Assembly: GCA_009760855.2 (NCBI GenBank) | Contig: WPIO01000006.1 | Span: forward strand, 2,265,001 to 2,329,000 | Reading direction: 5' to 3' | From: Cristatella mucedo | Lineage: Eukaryota > Bryozoa > Phylactolaemata > Cristatellidae | DNA: 64,000 nucleotides | Shown here: positions 55,360 to 64,000 of the stretch, piece after piece | Position numbering within the stretch: the first letter of the stretch is position 1 | Layout of the letters: each line of letters starts with the position of its first letter | Made by a program: the position numbers and the translations under genes | The notes under the pieces: generated by a model | Told to the model about the DNA's origin: nothing | Seen by the model: only the letters and a program-made list of their open reading frames with translations | Databases searched by the model: none

Positions 55360-56884
55360 CTCCTGAAGACCGTACGCATCATCTCTGTGGTATTCACTGG
55401 TAGAAAAATTTCGCCCAGAGACTTGTAATGCTTCTCTGGAAAAAAGAGATCGTAGTTCTTCAAATCGGCTATCGTTAGACCGATACTTCGAAAGCGTGGA
55501 TTAGATACAGAGGTCCTTTAAAACTATTGCCTAGTTTCCCTTCTTTCTTTTTTGCAAAGACTCTTTAAAACATTTTCGCTAAGCATCTAGTAGCACGCAT
55601 TAAAAAGGATAAAATTTCATAAGAATTTCAATCGGGGTTCAAGGGGCAGCACTCCATTGAAACTGCTCTGATCCGTGTAACAATGACGTTCTATGCAGCG
55701 ACGATGTCAGAAATGTCACTTTACTAGCGCTTCTAGATCTATCAGCTGCCTTCGACACCATCCTAGGTCCTTTGGTCGTCGGTCCCTTGTTATTCTTGAT
55801 TTATACTCAACCTCCGGGAAAAGTGATTCAGGCCCACGGAATAGGATATCACTTTCATGCTGACGATACTCAGATGTATTTGTCATTTAAACCGTCGGAG
55901 TCTGCTGCAGAGACTGACAAACTGAATGCTTGCCAGGCATACATGCAATCCTGGATATCAGCAAATTTCCTTACACTAAACGAAATTAAAACGGAATTGC
56001 TGCTCATAAAACACCCAAGGCGTGAACTAAAATGCTTAGCTCTTCTAATAGCTACTGCTCTTGTGTGACATTCACTGTGTGCTCGGAATTTAGCAGTCGT
56101 TTTTGACAGCTGCCTAAATTTTGAAACCTTCGATAACAAGATTGCTTCCACAGCTAGCCACCACGTCCGATCCCTACCTAAGATTAGGAACTGTCTTCCA
56201 TGGTGGCTTACAAAGAATTTAACTAGCTCCTTAGTTCTGCCTCGGCTAGATTATTGTAATCCCTTTTGGCTGGGCTAACAAAAACAGCCATTAGGTCACT
56301 GCAGCTGGCGATGAATATGGCTGCAACGCTAGTTTACAAATCCCGAAGGTTTGAACACGTGTCTCCTTTGCAGAAAGAGCTTGAATGGCTGCCGATTGAC
56401 CAACGGATAAAGAGAAAAGTTCTTACGCTGACCTACAAGGTCGGCCACGACTTGGCCGCTTCATACCTATCTAGCTGAACTACTGCAACAGTTTCAGCCT
56501 CTTCGTGCCCTCAGGTCCTGTATGGACAATAAAATAGCTGTTCCGTTCCTCCGCCTAAACACCGTTTGCGACAGAAGCTTTTACTCTGCAGGTCGTAGAC
56601 TTTGGAACTCACTCCCGCAAATTGTACGTAACGATAAATAGTCTACTGCTGCCGACTATAGCGATTCGTTTTCAGCCGTCCTGAGCTGCTACTTCCATAC
56701 TAATCACTATCTCAACTGATCTCCTGACTCAGCTATGCTTCTCACTTTCTCCTTGTCGCATGTGATGAGGTCAGTTGGCTACTCAAAGGTTGAGTGCGCT
56801 ATGCACAACTCTCCTGCGTCACTCCTGCATTGTCTTTGTGGCTTTGTGTAGTTACAGTCGGAAAGACATAAATAAGCAGCCATA
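55360..56884 (+). mobile_element. LINE-B copy, RT to 3' UTR
   Basis: In order: the segment encoding SAIVRPILRKR ('atcggctatcgttagaccga'), then [18 protein letters not shown], the motif A region ([14 protein letters not shown], then a deletion of about 200 bases straight to the VVGPLLF of motif B), [20 protein letters not shown] (motif C with H for Y before ADD), [12 protein letters not shown], and the C-terminal domain (EHVSPLQKELEWLPIDQRIK). It ends with the 3' UTR: 'aaggttgagtgcgctatgcac' and 'gttacagtcggaaagacata'. Many frameshifts; dead. The deletion between motif A and B removes most of the palm/fingers linker. Confidence 0.85.
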
Positions 56885-58309
56885 GCTAGCATAAAAGGAA
56901 ATCAATTTAGTGCTAGCCGCTCAGCCTACGGCAATCAACGTGCTAGTGTCATCCGCCTAGAGCAAGGCCTATTTCTCTTACCGCTGTCCCGAATTCATCT
57001 CAGGCCAGAGTTTGCCTTTGTGGTAAGCAGCTGACCTAATACAAAGCTAGCAAATAAGCCTGCCAGAAAGTATGTTCTAGGCTAGCACAAACAACTAGGC
57101 ACTACAGTGCCAAGGTGTCTCCTACTCATAATTTTGCCGAAGCTAACACTGTCGGATAAAAAATACCAACTTAGATTAGCCCTGTGCGCTCATTGCCTGC
57201 AATTGCTGGTGGAGCAGTACTGGCTTCCGGCTGCGGAAACAGGATGGTTTACTACGTCAGATCCGTTAGAGTTTCCGTCGCCGTCTCGTTGGCGGACCGA
57301 ATCGACCTTTGGCCTCCATGCAAAGCGCATGCACACCGGAAATCCAATGAGCCTCAACTCCGAGCCAGTGTGGGTCGCTGTTTCTGTATCCGAGACGTCG
57401 GGATCAGTCGCGTTCGTTCGTGCACGACAGATAGGGGCTGAGGTCATCCGAAGGTCAGACTAGAGGGCTGGGCAGTGGGGAAGCGAGGTTCTCCTGCCAC
57501 GCAGGTCTTGCAATCTAATGCACAGTGATTAAAGCGGAGCCGAGGCTACGCCCAATAGTTGACTACGAGTATGCATCCTGTTTGTGTGCTAAAACCAGCT
57601 GATTAGGCATCTAAAGATGACTTGAATTGGCAATTAAATAGGTTATTTATAGTGCCAATCGAGGCATGCTTAGGATATGGGATGGTGAGAGGTATCCAGA
57701 TTTATTATTGCGTCCTCTTTGATGAGCAAGTCTTTTCAGTCACCTCAAAAGCCAAGTGCGACAGAAAAAACTCAATTTATGAGAACCCGAAAGCCTAGCC
57801 GAGCGGTTTCAGTGCCGCGCTTCCATTGGTTATTGCGTTTGACCGATACCCATCTCCACCCTTAAGTATTACATGACACCCTTACCTCTCTAACGGAGAC
57901 CGGGATGTGTCGGTGAGCCAAAATTAATGGAGGGTGGATATCGTCTGGAAGTTGGACAAATACTAGACCGATAAAAGGATCGTCATATGCTTTCTGTCAT
58001 ATGACCTCAAGACCATTATTTGGGCCGCTTTCATATCCTTTAGATTTCTTGCTAGCTCTCTATTTACTCTGCACTACATCCGTGGTAAGTTGAAGTTCTA
58101 ACATCTGTGGCCTAGCTTTATTAGTTGTAATTTCAATTGGGATATTCTCAAATTTAACAAAAAGGAACACTACGATGAATCATAATGACCCGAATGATAT
58201 AAAATTAGGATTTTTACCAACCTGTTAGCACGATTTGTATCAATCCGTTGAATTATAGTAAATTTGTAAATCGTATCGTTGCGCCTATAGCTTGGCTTGG
58301 CTCAGATCA
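56885..58309. other. Spacer, nothing recognised
   Basis: A GC-richer part (57190-57450) is open on both strands (57107-57463 +, 57190-57447 -), with no motif. The rest is AT-rich without signals. Confidence 0.35.
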
Positions 58310-59080
58310 GCTTAGCCCAGCCATTGCATGGCCACTTTGTCTTAATCGCCCTCAGCAGTCAAATCTGCCTACTTTCAGCTACGTAAACTTGCAGAATTTG
58401 GATCTGCTCAGGCAGGAATACCCAATCCAATTTGGTCCATGTATTTGTGGCATCCCATCTAGATTTCTCTAATTCACTACTTGCAAGTCTTCTGGTCTGT
58501 ACATTAAGGCGCTTACAGATGACATAAAGCTCAGCAGCAGTCAGTCAGTCTTGTCAGTCGTGAGCGTCCCTTCATTACAGCGCTTCTCACCGACCTCAAT
58601 TGGCTCCCCATCAAGCACCGTAACGTCTTCCAGGCTTCGTCACTCACTTTTAGGTCCTTTCTAGATCTTTCTCCAGCCTACTAATCTTAAATACTTCTCA
58701 ATCAGACCAGACATCCTACCGCGATGGCGATTCGTCGGGCTACAGTTGTGTGACGTTGCCGCGAACCAACCTCAAATCCTTTGGAGACCGTGCCTAAGTT
58801 CGTATACTCGCAAAGTCGAAAACTCACTTCCAAGTGACGACACGATATACCCTGGCTCGATGACATTAAAAAAGAAGCTTACATGCCGTTGTTCCTCTCA
58901 GCATTCGTTAACTTCGTGCGAATTGTTCTATGTATGTGTATGCATGCTGATGCTGTGCATGACATTACTGACAATTTTACAAGCTTCCCTTACAGTATGT
59001 ACACAGTGCCTAGAACAAGATTATGTTCTCTGATTGCTCAATAATACAATTTATTATCATTATTACTGTTAGTATTATAT
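58310..59080 (+). mobile_element. LINE-A-like copy, decayed 3' half
   Basis: It follows the LINE-A order with heavy decay: 'cagtcaaatctgcctactttcagc', 'aatttggtccatgtatttgtgg', 'gaccgtgcctaagttcgtat', then the 3' end 'cagtgcctagaacaagattatg' 'ttctctgattgctcaataat' with ATT tail (about 59040-59080). It is more diverged than the 5.65-kb copy. Confidence 0.75.
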
Positions 59081-59371
59081 TTCTAGATCCGTAAAAAGGT
59101 GGTTAGATCCACAACGATTCCTGTAACCATTTAATTTCAGTTGACACTGTACCACCCCATGGGGCAACGATATATTATTTGATGTAGTATTTGCATTGGC
59201 ACTATTTGAGCTTCTAAACAGTGACACGCTCACTAGCCGACCCTCCACCAGATTAGGCAGAACTTGCTTAGATTAGACAGAGTTCGTAGAGCAGCAGGCG
59301 ACATTCGGGGCCCGAAAAGTCTTTAGCCAAGAAGTCATCAGGTTGCTGCCCTAATTGCGACAGGGTCATCA

Positions 59372-60033
59372 ATGCTTAGGGTATATAACGACCTACTTAG
59401 GAATGAAGACATGGGTAGAGTATCTCTGCTTTTTATGCTCAATCTTTCGGCAGCTTTTGATACCATCGATCACAAAGCTCTTCTAGAGCGCTGCTCATCT
59501 CGCCTGGGCATCACTGGCACTGCTCTGCAGTGGTTCAGGTCCTATATCAGTGGGAGACTCCAGAGTATTGACGTGAATGGACAAAGATCATCTGAAGTAC
59601 CTCTGAAATATGGAGTACCTCAGGGCTCCGTGCTAGGTCCGGTTCTTTGCACGGTTTATACTCTCCCTCTTGCTGATGTGATTGCCAAGCACAACCTAGG
59701 CTTTCACTTCTATGCGGATGACACTCAGTTGTACCTTTGCTTTGATCCCTCCCAGCCTTCGAGCACCTCAAATTCTCTCAACTCACTTGCTGCATGCATT
59801 GATGACATCCGCACATGGATGGCAGCAAATTTTTGAAAACTAAACGATGATATAACTAACTTACTAGTTATGGGCAAAACCAGTGTGATTCAGAGATTGG
59901 AAAGGCTGACTCTCAAAATTGGCTCTGCCAGCATATCTCCTGTTGAATCAGCTCAAAATCTAGGTGTCATATTCCAAAGCAATCTCTCGTTACATGACCA
60001 TATCAGCCCCAGAGTAAAATCTGCCTATTCTCT
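59372..60033 (+). mobile_element. LINE-A copy, central RT domain
   Basis: An uninterrupted frame (59372-59836) covers the reverse transcriptase core. Motif A reads [19 protein letters not shown], then GITGTALQWFRSYISGRLQS, motif [21 protein letters not shown], and motif [15 protein letters not shown] with intact YADD. The usual catalytic Asp of motif A (LDLSAAFD) is Asn here (59441-59443), so the enzyme would be inactive. After a stop at 59835 the sequence continues (DDITNLLVMGKTSVIQRLER) to about 60,033, where it joins a LINE-B copy. The 5' limit may be somewhat upstream of 59372. The 3' half is missing. Confidence 0.88.
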
Positions 60034-61745
60034 TGAAGGCCCAATACCATAATATGTGGTCTTCACTGGCAGACCAACTTAGCCCTGCCATAACCAAGAT
60101 TTCTAATGCTTCTTTGGGAAAGCGGGTCGTCCCCAAGTCCTTCAAATCGGCAATCGTTAGACCAATACTTAAAAAGCCTGGACAAGATACAGAGGTCCTT
60201 GCACACTAACGCTCAGTTTTCCTTCTTTCTTTCTTATCAAAGATTCTTGAGCAAATTGTTGCTAAGCAGCTGGTTGAACATGTTGAAAAGAATGAAATGT
60301 CAGAAACATTTCAATCGGGGTTCAAGAGGCAGCACTCCACTGAAACTGCTCTCCTCCGAGTTAACAATGGCATTCGACGTGGCAACGATGACGGGAATAT
60401 CACTGCCCTAGCTCTGCTAGATCTCTCAGCTGCATTCGACAACATTGATCACGGTGTTTTAATTAAACAATTGAGAACAACGATCAGTCTGGCAGATTCG
60501 GCACTGCCGTGTTTTAGATCGTTCTTGTCTTGACCGTTTCTTGTGGGGGTCAGGTCTCACACATGAGACGGGTCGCCTGTGGAGTTCCTCAAAGGTCTAT
60601 ACTTGATCCCTTCCTGTTCTCCAACAAAACTCAAACCTCTGTGAAAAGTGACTAAGGCCCATGGAATAGGATGTCACCTTTATGCTGACGATACTCAGCT
60701 GTATTTGTCATTCAAACCGTCGGAATCTGCTGCAGCAACTGATAAACAGAATGCTTGCCTTACCGACATTTAATCCTGGATGTCGGAAAACTTCTTGAAA
60801 CTAAATGACGATATAACCAAGCTGCTGCTCATAGGACACTCTAAGCGTGTGGCTGGATTAAAAGGCTTTGCTCTTCTAATAGGTGATGCTGTTGTCTGAC
60901 CATAACCACGTGCTCAACATTTTGATTTCGTTTTCAACAGCTGCCTACATTTTAAGGGGTTCCTTCAGAAGACTGCTTCTAGAGCTAGCCATCACGTCCG
61001 ATCCCTATCCAAGGTTAGGAGCTGTCTTCCACTGTGGCTTGAAAAAATTTAACTAGTAACTTAGTTCTGTCTCGGCTTGATTATTGTAATTCCTTTTTGG
61101 CTGGGCTACCAAAGAAAGCAACTAGGCCACTGCAGCTGACTATGAATATGGCTGCAAGGCTGGTCTTCAAGTCACAGAGGTTTGAGCCCGCGTCTCCTTT
61201 GCTAAAAGAGCTAGGATGGATGCCGGTTGAGCAATGGATACAGAGTAAAACTCTCATGCTGACCCACAAGGCCCGCCGCGGCTTACCTCCTTCGTACCTA
61301 GCAGAACTGCTGCATCAGTTTCAGCCTCTTCAAGCCCTCAGGTCTGGTGTGGAATATAAATTAGCTGTTTCATTCCTCCGCTCAAAGACCGTTGGCGACA
61401 GAAGCTTTAGCTCTGCAGGTCCTAGACTGTGGAACTCGCTTCCACAATTCTTACGCAAGGACAACTACTCTCGTGCTGCCGACTATGGCTCATCCTTTCC
61501 AGCGGTCCTGAGCTGCTACTTCCATGCTACTCACTACCTCAACTGTTCTCCTGACTCTGCTATGCTTCCCACTTTCTCTTTGTTGCTTGAGAGGACGTCC
61601 GTTGGCTAGTGAATGCGTACCGAAAGCCGCTTAGGCTGTGAGTGCACTATACAAAACTCACCTGCGTAGCAACCACATAGTCTTTGTGACTTTGTGGTGT
61701 TACACACAGACGGAGATACATTACGGTTACATTACATTTCGGTTC
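60034..61745 (+). mobile_element. LINE-B, longest copy
   Basis: Starts with 'atatgtggtcttcactggcag' (upstream linker), then SFKSAIVRPILKKPGQDTEV, FQSGFKRQHSTETALLRVNN, motif [21 protein letters not shown] with the catalytic Asp intact, a damaged motif B, motif C HLYADDTQLYLSF (YADD at about 60681-60692), FLKLNDDITKLLLIGHSKRV and the C-terminal domain open from 61097 to 61609 (LQLTMNMAARLVFKSQRF, GDRSFSSAGPRLWNSLPQFL). The 3' UTR follows, with 'accgaaagccgcttaggctg', 'actatacaaaactcacctgc' and a tail 'acggagatacattacggtta'. Several stops and shifts in the RT make it inactive. It abuts LINE-A at its 5' end without spacer, so one may have inserted into or truncated at the other. Confidence 0.9.
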
Positions 61746-62691
61746 GAAATCCGTGTATTTCACTGACGCACATAGAGTCTCAAGTAGCAAAGCAAGAACG
61801 GCTTGAAAATGAAAAATTGAGACTAAGTAAGGAAGGCGAATGTAGATGAACTGTCAGCCGGATCTAAAAGGGCTAATAGCATCTCGCCGGAGGTACCTTT
61901 GTGCTTGAAGAGTAAAGCACATTTTTCAGGAAGTCAGAAGTCCATCAAAGGTAACAGTAGCAGAAACTCTCTCAAGTTAACTTCCAAATAAAAACCCCAA
62001 AGAGCTCTTCAGAAGAGGCAGTAGCAATCAATGAAACTGCAAAATGAGCTCTTGTTTTTGCACGAAAAAGTTAAAAAGTTTAATCTGCGAGCTTAAGTTT
62101 TGAAAGCTTTCGCAGCCTTATTTCTCATCTTGTTAGTAAACAAAAGAAAACAATCGCTGAAACATAATCTTGCAGAAAGGTCGGAGTGAGGTCGGAGTGT
62201 ACCTCTGCTGCAACTCAAAAACAAAGGTAGTACTAGCCAAGCCATAATGCGACTTACCAAAAGACGTAATTCATTAGGTATTCACCTGCTGTTTTGCTAG
62301 AAGCCATAGCAGCTCATCAATAAAGAGACGTGGCGGCCAATTACAGCCGATAAAACAGAACCCCCGTGGGCACGATATTTGCGGTTAGTTGGTGGATTGT
62401 GGTGACATTCATCAAGTCATCAGCCAGAGACGTATTGGGGGAGTAACGTTTTGCTGACCGCTAAAGGCCCGTTCTTTCGCTGGCTTAGTGCAGCTCAACC
62501 ACTGTGCCAGTCGACGAGACGCCGTTGTTTTAAACCTCCATGCGAAGTCATTAAGCCGATAGAGAATTCGAGAGAGATAGTAACAGCGAGAAAAAAACTT
62601 ATAGAGATTGAGTTATACGTAGACAACGAAAGCAGAGAAACGGAGATAAATAGACGGAGGTGAGAGAGAGACGGGAGATAAATATACGGAG

Positions 62692-62695
<4 letters not shown>
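61746..62695. other. AT-rich spacer, nothing recognised
   Basis: AT-rich sequence with no open frame above 70 codons and no repeat matching elsewhere in the window. It ends in gagat-rich DNA grading into (TA)n. Confidence 0.4.

Positions 62696-62724
<29 letters not shown>
62696..62724. repeat. (TA)n tract flanking LINE-A 3' end
   Basis: About 28 bases of TA directly adjoining the (ATT)n tail of the minus-strand LINE-A. Confidence 0.9.
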
Positions 62725-62729
<5 letters not shown>

Positions 62730-63747
62730 ATAATATTGCACTTGATAAAGCGCCCTCAGAGAACTTAATCTCTTTCTAGGCGCTTTACATTTGCTGCAAA
62801 GTGATACGCAATAGAATAGTAAGTAAAATCATGCTTGAAAAACAAACAAAATGAATAACATGGTTAGGGGTTACATGCACTGGGTCAGCATGCAAATGTG
62901 GTTAGTGGCAGCATGAACAGTGTCAGCACGCATAAGCACATCGAGGACGAATCACAAGGACCCACTAAATGCTGTCCTAAATAGGTATGTTTTTAAGTTT
63001 CTTTTAAATGTGGTCAGGTCAGGGGATGTTCTGATGCAGGTCGGGAGGGAGTTCCAGGCTGTGGGAGCATACGAGCTAAATGCACGGTCTCCAAAGGATT
63101 TAAGGTTTGTACGAGGTATTTCTAGACTGTTGGATTCCGAAAAGCGAGTGGTACGATGCTTTGCCTGATGGGGTAGTATATCTGAAAGATAGGCTGGAGC
63201 CATAGAATGAAGAGACCTAAAAGTGAGCGACAAAACCTTGAAGTCAATCCGTTGCTTGACTGGTAACCAGTGCAGGTCGGCGAGAAGTGGAGTAATGTGG
63301 CAACTGCGACGCTCACGACAGACAAGCCTAGCTGCAGAGTTTTGCACCAGCTGCAATCGCCTGATCGCACATGCTAGTAGGCCAGTAAGCAGTGAGTTGC
63401 AGAAGTCGAGACGAGATGTCACGAATGCATGGACCAACTTGGACGTGGTATCCTTATCTAAACAAGCCCGAATTTTAGCAATGTTATGAAGCTGAAAATA
63501 GGCTGATTTGACTGTGGAGCTGATGTGGTCGTCTAACGAGAGGTCGCTTTGGAATATGACACCTAGATTTTGAGCTGATGCAACTGGAGATATGCTGGCA
63601 GAGCCAATTTTGAAAGTCAGCCTTTCCAATTTCCGAATAACACTAGGTTTGCCCATAACTAGTAAGTTAGTTTTATCATCTTTTAGTTTTAGAAAATTTG
63701 CTGCCATCCATGATCGGATGTCATCAATGCATGCAGCAAGTGAGTTG

Positions 63748-63748
<1 letters not shown>
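62725..63748 (-). mobile_element. LINE-A, youngest copy, C-terminal half intact
   Basis: 5'-truncated copy on the minus strand. Its frame is unbroken for about 265 codons from the truncation ([20 protein letters not shown]) to the stop at 62952. Conserved blocks are DDKTNLLVMGKPSVI, AQNLGVIFQSDLSLDDHISS, SRLDFCNSLLTGL, RLQLVQNSAARLVCRERRSC, ITPLLADLHWLPVKQRIDFK, PAYLSDILPHQAKHRTTRF, IPRTNLKSFGDRAFSSYAPT and KTYLFRTAFSGSL. This region follows the palm domain of L2 reverse transcriptases. The 3' UTR, hairpin and (ATT)n tail are complete. The last ~500 bases are nearly identical to the 5.65-6.86 kb copy. At its 5' end the frame runs on into (TA)n and (GA)n, which is only the flank. Confidence 0.93.

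Positions 63749-63800
<52 letters not shown>
63749..63800. repeat. (TA)n-(GA)n compound microsatellite
   Basis: About 15 bases of TA followed by about 36 of GA, directly at the truncated 5' end of the LINE-A copy. Confidence 0.92.
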
Positions 63801-63802
<2 letters not shown>

Positions 63803-64000
63803 CATACACAATATACGTGTAGCGAAACCTCGCTCATGCATTTAATTAGTTTGTAGTTTCCATTAAGTTGAACACAATGACTTCGAAGGGACTTGGGTCA
63901 TGCCATAGCTGCGTGTGTCGCAAGAGACTAAAGGCCGTGTCATTCGGTTGATTGGCAGACCGCCAAAAGTGCGACGAGATTTTCAGCGAAAAAGCTTGTA
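63801..64000. other. Window end, nothing recognised
   Basis: Average sequence with no features seen. Confidence 0.4.

Noticed and set aside
62952-63809. A 285-codon ORF as an intact gene
   Set aside because: Its first ~20 codons are translated TA/GA microsatellite; the rest is the C-terminal half of a 5'-truncated LINE-A, not a host gene.

Overview
This is nuclear DNA of an animal, not a prokaryotic or organellar segment. It has no dense ORF layout. It is filled with non-LTR retrotransposons of the L2 type (APE-type endonuclease, reverse transcriptase with a YADD box, short 3' tail ending in simple repeats), tRNA-derived SINEs, and long GA/CT, GT and TA microsatellites. CpG is abundant in the GC-rich parts, so the sequence does not look like a methylated mammalian genome. 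An invertebrate or a basal or aquatic chordate fits best. I cannot name the species, and no conserved host gene could be identified with confidence.

Layout. 1-905 is a LINE-B copy split by a SINE2. About 0.9-23 kb is GC-rich and CpG-dense, with no convincing exon. It is broken by SINE1 and SINE2 copies, a composite minisatellite (4.1-4.3 kb), long GA/CT tracts (1.8, 8.0-8.6, 9.4-9.9, 18.0-18.3, 21.0 kb) and one young LINE-A copy (5.65-6.86 kb) sitting inside an AT-rich palindrome. From about 23 kb onward the DNA is AT-richer and consists mainly of decayed repeats: LINE-B pieces at 27.2-27.5, 29.9-30.1, 34.3 and 49.3 kb; an old L2 element from endonuclease to 3' end at about 32.2-35.6 kb; GA/GT tracts at 35.8-36.15 kb; an 8-bp minisatellite at 37.3-37.6 kb; LINE-A copies with stacked tails at 40.0-40.86 kb; a CpG-rich island at about 42-44.2 kb; and SINE1 copies at 33.2, 41.3, 44.2 and 45.5 kb. 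From 50.8 kb to the end LINE copies dominate (50.85-52.07, 55.36-56.88, 58.31-59.08, 59.37-60.03, 60.03-61.74, 62.73-63.75 kb), with a 241-bp palindromic foldback element at 52.9-53.1 kb.

How the parts relate. The clearest biology is a LINE/SINE partnership. The tRNA-derived SINE1 carries the same 3' hairpin as LINE-A, including an identical 16-base core, which suggests SINE1 is moved by LINE-A machinery. A second tRNA-derived family (SINE2) has a weaker resemblance to the LINE-B tail. The two best LINE-A copies (5.65 and 62.7 kb, opposite orientations) are nearly identical in their 3' halves and both lie in (TA)n tracts, pointing to recent activity.

Two stretches, 47,622-47,874 (-) and 50,055-50,477 (+), look like possible host exons because a good 3' splice site precedes an open, protein-like frame. 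Their products are not recognised and the calls are tentative. Boundaries of old repeats are approximate, usually within 10-30 bases.
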